A stretch of DNA of 9,675 nt from Syntrophomonas sp. Its GTDB lineage: Bacteria; Bacillota; Syntrophomonadia; Syntrophomonadales; Syntrophomonadaceae. Below, one piece after another: positions 1 to 6,980 of this stretch. The translations under genes were made by a program, and so were the position numbers. The notes below the pieces were generated by a model, which saw nothing but the letters and a program-made list of their open reading frames with translations, searched no databases and was not told where the DNA came from. The first letter of the stretch is position 1, and every line of letters starts with the position of its first letter. The stretch spans positions 1 through 9,675 of the forward strand of contig JAQVXF010000030.1 of NCBI GenBank assembly GCA_028709355.1. The letters run 5' to 3'.

Positions 1-584
1 GTTTCCTGGCCGATGTGCCCGCCATGCTGGATGAATACAACGGGCTGCTCACCGGTAACGAGATACTGCAAGCCCGCTGTAACAACATCGGGGTGCTGGC
101 GGCGGACACCGCTATCGCCTATGGAGTGACCGGTCCCAATCTCCGTGCCAGCGGGATCAGCTATGACCTGCGCAAGGCAGACCCGTACAGCATCTATGAC
201 CGCTTCGATTTCGAGGTGGCGATAGCCCCAAAGGGAGACTGCATGGCTCGTCTGCTGGTGCGTCTGGATGAGATCCAGCAGAGCGCCCGCATAATTGGGC
301 AGGCGCTGGATCAGATGCCGGCCGGGGAGATCCAGGGCAAGGTGCCCCGCGTCTTGAAGCCCGAGAAAGACCGGGAAGTCTACCACCGCATCGAGTCAGC
401 CAAGGGCGAACTGGGTTTCTACCTGCTCAGTGACGGCACTGAGAAACCGTCCCGGCTGCATGTAAGAGCCCCCAGCTTCGTGAATCTCATGGTGCTGCCC
501 CTCATTTCCCGGGGCGCCAAGCTCCAGGACATCATAGCCAACATCGCTACTCTCGACCCAGTTCTGGGCGAATCGGACCGCTAG
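1..584 (+). CDS. nuoD: NADH-quinone oxidoreductase subunit D (NuoD), 3' part
   Basis: This is the C-terminal ~194 residues of the 49-kDa-type subunit of complex I. NuoD, with NuoB, forms the quinone-binding cavity at the junction of the peripheral and membrane arms and is related to the large subunit of [NiFe] hydrogenases. The reading frame is open from base 3, so the gene begins upstream of the window; the GTG at 15 is internal, not a start. Family signatures visible are GPNLRASGISYDLRK, the DPYSIYDRFDFEV block, GDCMARLLVRLDEI with the following SARII helix, the MPAG turn, and the terminal PVLGESDR, which is the normal NuoD ending. The stop TAG (582-584) is 21 bases before nuoH. No nuoE, nuoF or nuoG follows, so the order goes straight to nuoH, as in 11-subunit complexes. 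Family assignment is secure; the N-terminal half cannot be judged. Confidence 0.96.
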   Translation, partial: FLADVPAMLDEYNGLLTGNEILQARCNNIGVLAADTAIAYGVTGPNLRASGISYDLRKADPYSIYDRFDFEVAIAPKGDCMARLLVRLDEIQQSARIIGQALDQMPAGEIQGKVPRVLKPEKDREVYHRIESAKGELGFYLLSDGTEKPSRLHVRAPSFVNLMVLPLISRGAKLQDIIANIATLDPVLGESDR

Positions 585-605
585 AGAAGAAGGGGGGATG
601 GACCC

Positions 606-1643
606 ATGGAAAACCTGATAGTCGACCTGGCCCGGGCCCTGACCACCTGGTTGCAGCACCTGGGTTTGAGCCCCTTCTGGGCGGACCTGGTCCTGCTGGT
701 CCTGCAATGGACCGCCATCGTCCTGATTATCACTTTAAATGTGCTCATCCTGGTCTGGCTGGAACGCAAAGTGTCAGGCTTCATGCAGCAGCGTCTGGGG
801 CCCAACCGCTTGGGACCGTTCGGTTGCTTCCAGACCATCGCCGATACCTTCAAGCTCCTGACCAAGGAAGATATAATCCCCTCTCAAACTGACCGTTTGA
901 TATTCAAGACCGCCCCCATGTTCTTCATTATCGTCTCGGTCCTCCTCTATGCAGTGATCCCGATGGGTCAAGACATGGCGGTGGTTGATCTCAACATCGG
1001 TCTCTTCTATTTCATCTCGGTGGGCTCCCTCACCACCATCGCCATCTTGATGGCCGGCTGGGCTTCCAACAATAAATGGTCCCTGCTGGGGGCCATGCGG
1101 GCAGTAGCCCAGATGATAAGCTATGAAATCCCCCTGGCCTTTTCCCTGCTGGGGGTGGTGATGATCACCGGCTCCCTCAACCTGTCCGCCATAGTAGCGG
1201 CGCAGCACCCATTTTGGTTCATAATCCTGCAGCCGGTGGCCTTCGTCACCTATTTCATCGCTGCCACCGCGGAATTGAACCGCGGTCCCTTCGATATGCC
1301 GGAAGCTGAGCAGGAGCTCACCGCCGGCGCCTACACCGAATATACCGGCATGCGCTGGGCTTTGTTTTTCCTGGCCGAATATACTAACCTGGTGGCCGTC
1401 TCAGCCTTGGCCGCCACTCTTTTCTTCGGTGGCTGGCAGGGCCCCTGGCTGCCGTCCTGGATATGGATAATTATCAAGACCTACCTGCTGATGCTGGTGT
1501 TTATGTGGCTGAAATGGACCCTGCCCCGTATCCGTATGGATCACCTGATGTCGTTCAGCTGGAAAGTGCTGATTCCGGTCAGCCTCATAAACATCGTGAT
1601 CACCGGGGTGGGCCTGGAGATATTCAAAGGAATGAGGTGGTGA
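606..1643 (+). CDS. nuoH: NADH-quinone oxidoreductase subunit H (NuoH)
   Basis: NuoH is the membrane subunit of complex I that contacts NuoB, NuoD and NuoI, builds part of the quinone tunnel and links quinone chemistry to the proton-pumping arm. At 345 residues it has the usual family length (E. coli is about 325). The protein is a string of hydrophobic membrane segments with conserved loops. The first is ERKVSGFMQQRLGPNRLGPFG-like, starting at Glu53. The second is the hallmark ELNRGPFDMPEAEQEL at 223-238, followed by the conserved GAYTEYTG and FFLAEYTNL regions. The start ATG at 606 has a purine-rich AAGAAGGGGG stretch (587-596) at a sensible distance. Another ATG at 598 is out of frame. The stop TGA (1641-1643) lies 4 bases before nuoI, which implies co-transcription and probably coupled translation. 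Nothing unusual is seen. Confidence 0.98.
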   Translation: MENLIVDLARALTTWLQHLGLSPFWADLVLLVLQWTAIVLIITLNVLILVWLERKVSGFMQQRLGPNRLGPFGCFQTIADTFKLLTKEDIIPSQTDRLIFKTAPMFFIIVSVLLYAVIPMGQDMAVVDLNIGLFYFISVGSLTTIAILMAGWASNNKWSLLGAMRAVAQMISYEIPLAFSLLGVVMITGSLNLSAIVAAQHPFWFIILQPVAFVTYFIAATAELNRGPFDMPEAEQELTAGAYTEYTGMRWALFFLAEYTNLVAVSALAATLFFGGWQGPWLPSWIWIIIKTYLLMLVFMWLKWTLPRIRMDHLMSFSWKVLIPVSLINIVITGVGLEIFKGMRW

Positions 1644-1647
1644 CCGG

Positions 1648-2751
1648 ATGCTGGGCAAAGGACTCTTAAAAGGCCTGGGCATCACCGCCCGACACACCTT
1701 CGAGCGGGAGATCACCCAGCAATATCCCGAGGAGCGGCCCAACCTGCAGGACCGTTACCGCGGTTCCCTGGAATACGACTATCCCAAGTGCATCGCCTGC
1801 GGGCAATGTGTCAAGGCTTGCCCCAACCGGGTAATAACTTTGGAGACTTACCGGGACGAAGGGGCTAAAAAGAAAAAGGTGGAAAGGTACACCATCGACT
1901 TGCAATATTGTCTGTTCTGTAACCTGTGCGTGGAGATCTGCCCCACCGCTACCCTCTATTTCAGTCATGATTTTGAATTGACCAAGGCTGTCCGCGGGGA
2001 TATCAAGAAAGTCTATCATCGCCCCCTCGAACTGGAACTGGTCCCAGCCGGCAAAACCGCGGTCAGCCCGGCGGAAACCACCGAGGCCACAGTCACCGGG
2101 GAAGCGGATGCTAAACGTCTGAAGCAGGTCGAGGCTATTCAGAGCGCTCTGGCCAAGAACCCCGCCAAGACCCTGGCTAAGATTCTGCCGGCCGAAAAAG
2201 ATGTGGCGGTAATGATTGGCTTGATGAACGAAGATGACCAGAAGCGATTCAAACTGGCCGAGCTGCTGGTCGATGACCGCGATAAGGCTGCCAAACTAGC
2301 CGCTGCCTGGGTCAAAAAAGGCAAGCCAGCGGACAGCGATGATACCGAATCGATTGCCGGCCCAGACCCAGCCCCAACCGGAGAACCGGCGGAAACGGCG
2401 ACCGGGGATAGAGATGATAACAATCCCCTCAGCCCGGCGGATGACTCGGGCAGTGGAAACGGACCCCTTCAGGTTGAAGCCCGACTTTCTGAAGCTGATT
2501 CCAAACGACTGCGCCAGATCGAAGCCATGAAAGGCGCTCTGGCTAAAAATCCGCTTAAGACCCTGGCCCGGATCCTACCCGATGAACAAGAGGCCGCGGT
2601 AATGACCGCCTTGATGGACCAGGATGAGAAGAAACGGGCCAAACTGGCTGAACTGCTGGTCGATGACCGGGACAAGGCCGCCAAACTGGCTGCCGCCTGG
2701 GTGGCTAAAGAGAAGAAAGGCAATCCCGGGGAAGGAGGGCTGAACCAATGA
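1648..2751 (+). CDS. nuoI: NuoI with long C-terminal tail carrying a duplicated 73-residue domain
   Basis: NuoI is the 2x[4Fe-4S] ferredoxin-like subunit of complex I (clusters N6a and N6b) that passes electrons towards NuoB and the quinone site. The core (about 1-130) is normal: CIACGQCVKACP with Cys48, 51, 54 and 58, and CLFCNLCVEICP with Cys88, 91, 94 and 98, followed by the usual FSHDFELT segment. Family members usually end at about 130-180 residues; this one has 367. The tail holds a short linker (131-151), repeat A (152-224), an acidic Pro/Gly/Ser/Thr-rich linker (225-281) and repeat B (282-354). The repeats are 53/73 identical, gap-free, charged and probably alpha-helical, with one Trp each (221, 351). 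There is no stop or frameshift between core and tail. GAGGTGG precedes the ATG, and the TGA overlaps the nuoJ ATG. The tail's function is unknown; docking of a partner is my inference. Confidence 0.96.
   Translation: MLGKGLLKGLGITARHTFEREITQQYPEERPNLQDRYRGSLEYDYPKCIACGQCVKACPNRVITLETYRDEGAKKKKVERYTIDLQYCLFCNLCVEICPTATLYFSHDFELTKAVRGDIKKVYHRPLELELVPAGKTAVSPAETTEATVTGEADAKRLKQVEAIQSALAKNPAKTLAKILPAEKDVAVMIGLMNEDDQKRFKLAELLVDDRDKAAKLAAAWVKKGKPADSDDTESIAGPDPAPTGEPAETATGDRDDNNPLSPADDSGSGNGPLQVEARLSEADSKRLRQIEAMKGALAKNPLKTLARILPDEQEAAVMTALMDQDEKKRAKLAELLVDDRDKAAKLAAAWVAKEKKGNPGEGGLNQ
2101..2319 (+). repeat. Repeat A of the NuoI tail (coding direct repeat)
   Basis: First copy of a 73-codon unit within nuoI (residues 152-224). 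It starts EADAKRLKQVEA and ends DKAAKLAAAWVKK. It aligns without gaps to 2491-2709, an offset of exactly 390 bases, with 53 of 73 residues identical by hand count. The central part (about residues 182-201) is the most diverged; the last 21 residues before the final two positions are identical in both copies. Confidence 0.93.
2491..2709 (+). repeat. Repeat B of the NuoI tail (coding direct repeat)
   Basis: Second copy of the 73-codon unit (residues 282-354 of NuoI), starting EADSKRLRQIEA and ending DKAAKLAAAWVAK. In the invariant 21-residue stretch (2251-2313 against 2641-2703) I count nine base differences, all synonymous. The copies are therefore not a recent DNA duplication or assembly artefact, and the protein sequence has been kept by selection. 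Confidence 0.93.
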
Positions 2752-3260
2752 ACCTAGACCAGCTGGTTTTCCTGGCCATCTCCGGTTTCACCATCACCGC
2801 CGCCCTGGCCGTGGTATGGAGCCGCAACATAGTCCGCAGCGCCCTGGCCCTTATCCTGACCTTCCTGGGGGTAGCCCTGACCTTCTTCAACCTGGGGGCT
2901 GGCTTCCTGGGCCTGGTGCAGATCCTGGTCTATGCCGGAGCGGTAGCGGTTCTGATAATCTTCGCCATCATGCTGGTGATGAAACCTGATCCCGGCACCA
3001 CCAATCCAACCACTCCCAGCCGGGACACCCACTACCTGGGTGGTCTGCTGGCTTGGTTGGTGGTGATCGGCCTGGGCCTGGCGATTGGCTTTACCACCTG
3101 GCCCTCCTTACCCGCCGGGCCGGTTGATGACGACGCGGTGGGAGCCCTGGCCCAACTGCTGCTGGGCAACTACGTAGTGGCCTTTGAAGCCGCCGCCATC
3201 CTGCTGCTGCTGGCGGTAGTAGGAGCCATCATCCTGGCGAAGGGGGCTGACAAAATATGA
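2748..3260 (+). CDS. nuoJ: NADH-quinone oxidoreductase subunit J (NuoJ)
   Basis: NuoJ is a small membrane subunit (170 residues here, usual range about 165-185) sitting between NuoH/A and NuoK in the proximal membrane arm. Its third helix, which changes shape during turnover, carries the family signature seen here as LVQILVYAGAVAVLIIFAIML, covering roughly residues 56-76. Other hydrophobic segments lie at about 5-25, 30-50, 95-115 and 140-165. The loop after the third helix (KPDPGTTNPTTPSRDTH) is polar and variable, as is usual. The ATG (2748) overlaps the nuoI stop in an ATGA, and GGAGG at 2734-2738 supports the start. The stop in turn overlaps the nuoK ATG. Translation of I-J-K is therefore likely coupled. 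Confidence 0.96.
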   Translation: MNLDQLVFLAISGFTITAALAVVWSRNIVRSALALILTFLGVALTFFNLGAGFLGLVQILVYAGAVAVLIIFAIMLVMKPDPGTTNPTTPSRDTHYLGGLLAWLVVIGLGLAIGFTTWPSLPAGPVDDDAVGALAQLLLGNYVVAFEAAAILLLLAVVGAIILAKGADKI

Positions 3261-3565
3261 TCGGACTGAATCACTACCTGCTGCTGGGGACCGCCCTCTT
3301 CGGGATAGGCCTATATGGAGTCTTCGCCAAGCGTAATGCCATCGCTATCCTAATGTCGGTGGAACTGATGCTCAACGCGGTCAACGTCAATTTCGTAGCT
3401 ATCAATAGATTCGTTCAGCCGGCGGCCAGCCTGGGGCAGCTTTTTGCCATCTTTGTCATAGTGGTGGCAGCCGCCGAGGTGTCGGTGGGCTTGGCCCTGA
3501 TAATATCGATTTACCGGCAGCGCCGCTCGGTCAACCTGGATGATTTCAACCTGATGAAATGGTGA
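3257..3565 (+). CDS. nuoK: NADH-quinone oxidoreductase subunit K (NuoK)
   Basis: NuoK is a three-helix subunit related to MrpC of Na+/H+ antiporters and forms one proton half-channel in the proximal membrane arm. The length (102 residues) is standard. Both membrane glutamates needed for proton transfer in the family are present: Glu36 in SVELMLNAVN (helix 2) and Glu74 in VAAAEVSVGLAL (helix 3, equivalent to E. coli Glu72). The start ATG overlaps the nuoJ stop in an ATGA and the purine-rich AAGGGGG upstream can serve as binding site. The stop TGA lies 16 bases before nuoL. Nothing is unusual. Confidence 0.97.
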   Translation: MIGLNHYLLLGTALFGIGLYGVFAKRNAIAILMSVELMLNAVNVNFVAINRFVQPAASLGQLFAIFVIVVAAAEVSVGLALIISIYRQRRSVNLDDFNLMKW

Positions 3566-3581
3566 GGAAGGGGGTGCCTGT

Positions 3582-5456
3582 ATGCAAGACATATTATCGA
3601 TAAGCTGGCTGATACCGGTACTGCCCTTCCTGGCTTTCGGGGCGATCGGATTGTGGCTGCACCGTTGGCCCCAAGTGTCGGCAGGTGTTTCCGTCAGCGC
3701 CATCGGCATCTCGTTCCTGCTCTCCCTGCTGGTGGCTCTCGAAGTCTTCAGCCAGGGGCCGGGCCAGGTCTTCCAGGTGTCAGTGCGCTGGCTGGAGATG
3801 CCTGGGCTTAAAGTGGATATGGGCATCCTGGTCGATCCGCTGGCGGCAGTCATGCTCATCGTGGTCACCGCAGTGGCCCTGCTGGTGCAGGTCTATTCGC
3901 TGGGTTATATGGAGGGCGATCCAGGCCTGGCCAGTTATTTCTCCTATCAGAGTATATTCGCCGGTTCCATGCTGGGCCTGGTGATAGCCAACAATTTCGG
4001 TCAGATCTTCGTCTTCTGGGAACTGGTAGGCATGTGCTCCTACCTGCTGATCGGCTTCTGGTTCGGGCGACCCTCGGCTCGGGATGCCGCCATCAAAGCT
4101 TTCGTCACCAATCGGATCGGTGATTTCGGTTTCCTGCTGGGGATATTGTTCCTGGCGATAATTTTTGGCACCTTGAACTACAGTGAACTGGCTGCCCGCA
4201 TCCCCAACTATCATAATCCGGCTGTGCTCCTGCCCATCTCAATCCTGCTGTTCTTCGGGCCCGTGGGCAAATCCGCCCAGTTCCCATTGCATGTATGGCT
4301 GCCCGACGCTATGGAGGGCCCCACCCCAGTCAGCGCTCTCATCCATGCCGCCACCATGGTCGCGGCGGGAGTGTACCTGATCGCCCGAGCCTTCTTTATC
4401 TTCAGCCAGGTCCCCCAGGTGATGCTGTTGATCGCTGCCGTGGGCGGTTTCACCGCCTTGTTCGCAGCCACCATCGCCCTGGTGCAGAACGATATCAAAC
4501 GTATCCTGGCCTACTCCACCTTGAGCCAATTGGGCTACATGGTGATGGCCATGGGGGTAGGCGCCATGACGGCCGGGATATTCCATCTGATGACTCACGC
4601 CTTCTTCAAGAGCCTTTTATTCCTGGCGGCCGGCAGCGTCATCCACGCCCTGCAGGGAGAACAGGATATCTGGAAGATGGGCGGGCTGTCTCAAAAGATG
4701 CCGGTGACCACCTGGACTTTCGTCATCGGCGCCCTGGCCCTGGCTGGCATCCCCCCACTGGCCGGTTTCTGGAGCAAAGATGAGATTTTAATGGGCGCTT
4801 ATGCGGGCGGTTACCTGGGACTCTACTTGCTGGGTTCGCTGGTAGCCTTCATGACCGCCTTCTATATGTTCCGGCTGATATTTACCGCTTTCTTCGGCGC
4901 CGGAGCAGGCGGCCAACCTGTCCATGAATCACCCCCGGTGATGACCGGACCACTTATTATCCTGGCCTTCCTGTCGGTAGTGGCAGGTTTGCTCGGCTCA
5001 CCCTTGACCAACAACGTCTTCGCACACTACATCACCGCTCCCGGCGTGGCCCATCATGCCGCCAGCCCTGCTATCATGCTGACCTCATCCCTGCTGTCCC
5101 TGGCCGGCATCTGGCTGGCCTGGCTGATCTACCAAAAACAGGTGGTGCGGGCCGAGGATCTCCGCCGCCGCTGGGCCTGGTTGTATGGATTGATCTATAA
5201 CAAGTTCTACATAGATGAACTTTATGCTTGGCTGCGAAGGGTCGTCGTCGATGCCGGTGCCCGGGCCTTGGAGTGGGTCGATCTCAAGATTATCAACGGA
5301 GTGGTCAATGGCCTGGCATACCTGACCGGATCATCAGGACGTGCCCTGCGCTATACCGTCACTGGGCAGGTCCAGGCCTACGCCGCCTGGGTGGTGCTGG
5401 GGGTAGTCATCCTGCTGCTGTTTGCTCTCATGGCCGCGATTGCGGCCATGGTTTAA
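3582..5456 (+). CDS. nuoL: NADH-quinone oxidoreductase subunit L (NuoL)
   Basis: NuoL is the distal antiporter-like proton-pumping subunit of complex I, related to MrpA. At 624 residues it matches the family (about 610-650). Residues expected for a working channel are all visible: Glu147 in FVFWELVGMCSYL, Lys230 in GPVGKSAQFPLHVWLPDAM, His255 in SALIHAATM, Lys343 in HAFFKSLLFLAAG and Lys399 in FWSKDEIL. The NDIKRILAYSTLSQLGYM loop is also present. The C-terminal part, from about residue 523 (RAEDLRRRW) to 600, is less hydrophobic and amphipathic. It corresponds to the long lateral helix that runs along the membrane arm, and a final membrane anchor follows at about 603-623. The start at 3582 follows an AAGGGGGTG purine stretch. 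The stop TAA overlaps the nuoM binding site. Confidence 0.98.
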   Translation: MQDILSISWLIPVLPFLAFGAIGLWLHRWPQVSAGVSVSAIGISFLLSLLVALEVFSQGPGQVFQVSVRWLEMPGLKVDMGILVDPLAAVMLIVVTAVALLVQVYSLGYMEGDPGLASYFSYQSIFAGSMLGLVIANNFGQIFVFWELVGMCSYLLIGFWFGRPSARDAAIKAFVTNRIGDFGFLLGILFLAIIFGTLNYSELAARIPNYHNPAVLLPISILLFFGPVGKSAQFPLHVWLPDAMEGPTPVSALIHAATMVAAGVYLIARAFFIFSQVPQVMLLIAAVGGFTALFAATIALVQNDIKRILAYSTLSQLGYMVMAMGVGAMTAGIFHLMTHAFFKSLLFLAAGSVIHALQGEQDIWKMGGLSQKMPVTTWTFVIGALALAGIPPLAGFWSKDEILMGAYAGGYLGLYLLGSLVAFMTAFYMFRLIFTAFFGAGAGGQPVHESPPVMTGPLIILAFLSVVAGLLGSPLTNNVFAHYITAPGVAHHAASPAIMLTSSLLSLAGIWLAWLIYQKQVVRAEDLRRRWAWLYGLIYNKFYIDELYAWLRRVVVDAGARALEWVDLKIINGVVNGLAYLTGSSGRALRYTVTGQVQAYAAWVVLGVVILLLFALMAAIAAMV

Positions 5457-5463
5457 GGAGGTG
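5455..5463 (+). promoter_or_regulatory. Near-perfect Shine-Dalgarno site for nuoM
   Basis: AAGGAGGTG overlaps the nuoL stop codon and ends 8 bases before the nuoM ATG. It is a nine-base match to the usual bacterial 16S rRNA 3' end, the strongest site in the operon. It fixes the nuoM start and suggests high independent initiation there. Confidence 0.85.
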
Positions 5464-5471
5464 GATAGCGA

Positions 5472-6980
5472 ATGAGCGATTTTCCCATCCTATCCGCTGC
5501 CCTCTTGCTTCCAATCCTGGGCGCCCTGTTGATCATGATCCTGCCTCCCCGCCAGGAGAGCTCGATCCGCGCCGTAGCGGCAGTCTCCACCCTGGCCAGC
5601 CTGCTGCTCTCCCTGGGAGTCTGTTTCGGTTATGACCAGGCCAAGGGGGGTATGCAATTCGTGGAGTCCATCCCCTGGGTCCGGGACCTGGGGGTAAGCT
5701 ATGCCCTGGGAGTGGATGGGATCAGCCTGCCCCTGTTACTGCTTACCAACCTGATCGGCTTCAGTGCGGTCTACGCCAGTTGGCATACCGAGGAGCGGGT
5801 CAAGGAGTTCTTCGCCCTTCTGCTCCTGCTCATAAGCGGAGTCATGGGCACCTTCGTGGCCACCGACCTGTTCATCTTTTTCCTCTTCTACGAGGTGGTA
5901 GTCATCCCCATTTACCTGCTGGTGATCATGTTCGGTTCCTCCAAACGGGTCACCAAGGAATATGCAGGCATGAAGCTGACCATCTACCTGTTGATCGGCA
6001 GCGCTTTCCTGCTGGTCGGTCTTATCGCTTTATTTGTCAAGGGGCAGGCACTGTTGGGTTTCCCCAGCATGGATATCGGCACTCTGGCCGGAGTGGACTT
6101 CCCGGTGACCTTCCAGATTTTTATCTACTGTCTGATGGCCTTCGGCTTCGGTACCTTACTGTCCATGTTCCCCTTCCATGCCTGGTCACCGGACGGGTAC
6201 GCTGGTGCTCCCACCGCGGTCAGTATGATCCACGCCGGGGTCCTGAAGAAGATTGGCGGTTATGGCCTTATCCGCATCGGCTTACTGCTGCTGCCGGCCG
6301 GAGCCCGTTATGTAGCCCCCCTGATCGCCATCCTGGCCTTGGGCAACGTGGTATATGCCGGCATCATATGTCTGAATCAAAGAGACCTCAAATATATAGT
6401 CGGTTACTCCTCGGTCAGCCACATGGGCTATGTACTGCTGGGCATCGCCTCGGTAAACCTGATCAGTATCAACGGGGCAGTGATGATGATGTTCGCTCAT
6501 GGAGTGATGGCGGCCCTCTTCTTCGCCATGATCGGCCACCTCTACCAGCAGAGCCACACCCGCAACGTGGGCGATTTTGGCGGGTTGGCCCACCAGATGC
6601 CCCGCCTGGCAGTAGGCTTCATGCTGGCCGGGCTGGCTTCCCTGGGTTTGCCCGGCACGGTCAATTTTATCGGCGAGTTCACCATCTTCGTTGGTGCTTT
6701 CGGGGTATATAACCTGCTCACCATCTTGGCCATTTCGGGGATTGTCATCACTGCGGTCTACATCCTGCGCACTCTGGGAGGAGTACTGTTTGGGCCGCGG
6801 CGCTCGGAATGGGACCATCTCCAGGATCTGCGCGGGGTGGACCTGGTGCCCCTGCTGGTCCTGGGCGGGGCCATTCTGGTGGGAGGCATCCTGCCGTTCA
6901 CGATTATGGATCTTATCAATAGCGGGGTGGGGCAGCTGCTGGTGCAGATCGGTCCCGGCTCAGTGGGAGGGATCTTCTGA
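5472..6980 (+). CDS. nuoM: NADH-quinone oxidoreductase subunit M (NuoM), TM7 lysine replaced
   Basis: NuoM is the middle antiporter-like subunit of the complex I membrane arm, related to MrpD. Its length of 502 residues is normal. Features seen include Glu141 in FYEVVVIPIYLL (TM5 glutamate, E. coli Glu144), Lys260 in HAGVLKKIGGYGLIR (E. coli Lys265), the LNQRDLKYIVGYSSVSHMGYVL loop, the MMMFAHGVMAALFF helix and Glu402 in NFIGEFTIFVG (E. coli Glu407). The odd point is in FGTLLSMFPFHAWSPDGYAG. Most NuoM proteins have a Lys in the stretch just before PFH (E. coli FAVKMP, Lys234), but here the aligned residue is Leu229. A second lysine, Lys259, stands beside Lys260. NuoL and NuoN encoded alongside keep their TM7 lysines. 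The ATG at 5472 is fixed by a strong ribosome site, and the stop shares a base with the nuoN start (TGATG). Identity as NuoM rests on position and motifs. Confidence 0.97.
   Translation: MSDFPILSAALLLPILGALLIMILPPRQESSIRAVAAVSTLASLLLSLGVCFGYDQAKGGMQFVESIPWVRDLGVSYALGVDGISLPLLLLTNLIGFSAVYASWHTEERVKEFFALLLLLISGVMGTFVATDLFIFFLFYEVVVIPIYLLVIMFGSSKRVTKEYAGMKLTIYLLIGSAFLLVGLIALFVKGQALLGFPSMDIGTLAGVDFPVTFQIFIYCLMAFGFGTLLSMFPFHAWSPDGYAGAPTAVSMIHAGVLKKIGGYGLIRIGLLLLPAGARYVAPLIAILALGNVVYAGIICLNQRDLKYIVGYSSVSHMGYVLLGIASVNLISINGAVMMMFAHGVMAALFFAMIGHLYQQSHTRNVGDFGGLAHQMPRLAVGFMLAGLASLGLPGTVNFIGEFTIFVGAFGVYNLLTILAISGIVITAVYILRTLGGVLFGPRRSEWDHLQDLRGVDLVPLLVLGGAILVGGILPFTIMDLINSGVGQLLVQIGPGSVGGIF

Noticed and set aside
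2139..2723. Two - strand ORFs (2139-2423 and 2469-2723) with similar Ser/Ala-rich proteins, looking like a paralogous pair
   Set aside because: They are the antisense images of the two NuoI tail repeats, so their similarity only mirrors the repeat in nuoI.
5780..6712. 310-codon + strand ORF inside nuoM
   Set aside because: It is the shifted frame of a clear nuoM gene. The Arg/Pro/His-rich product is typical of GC-rich frame shadows.
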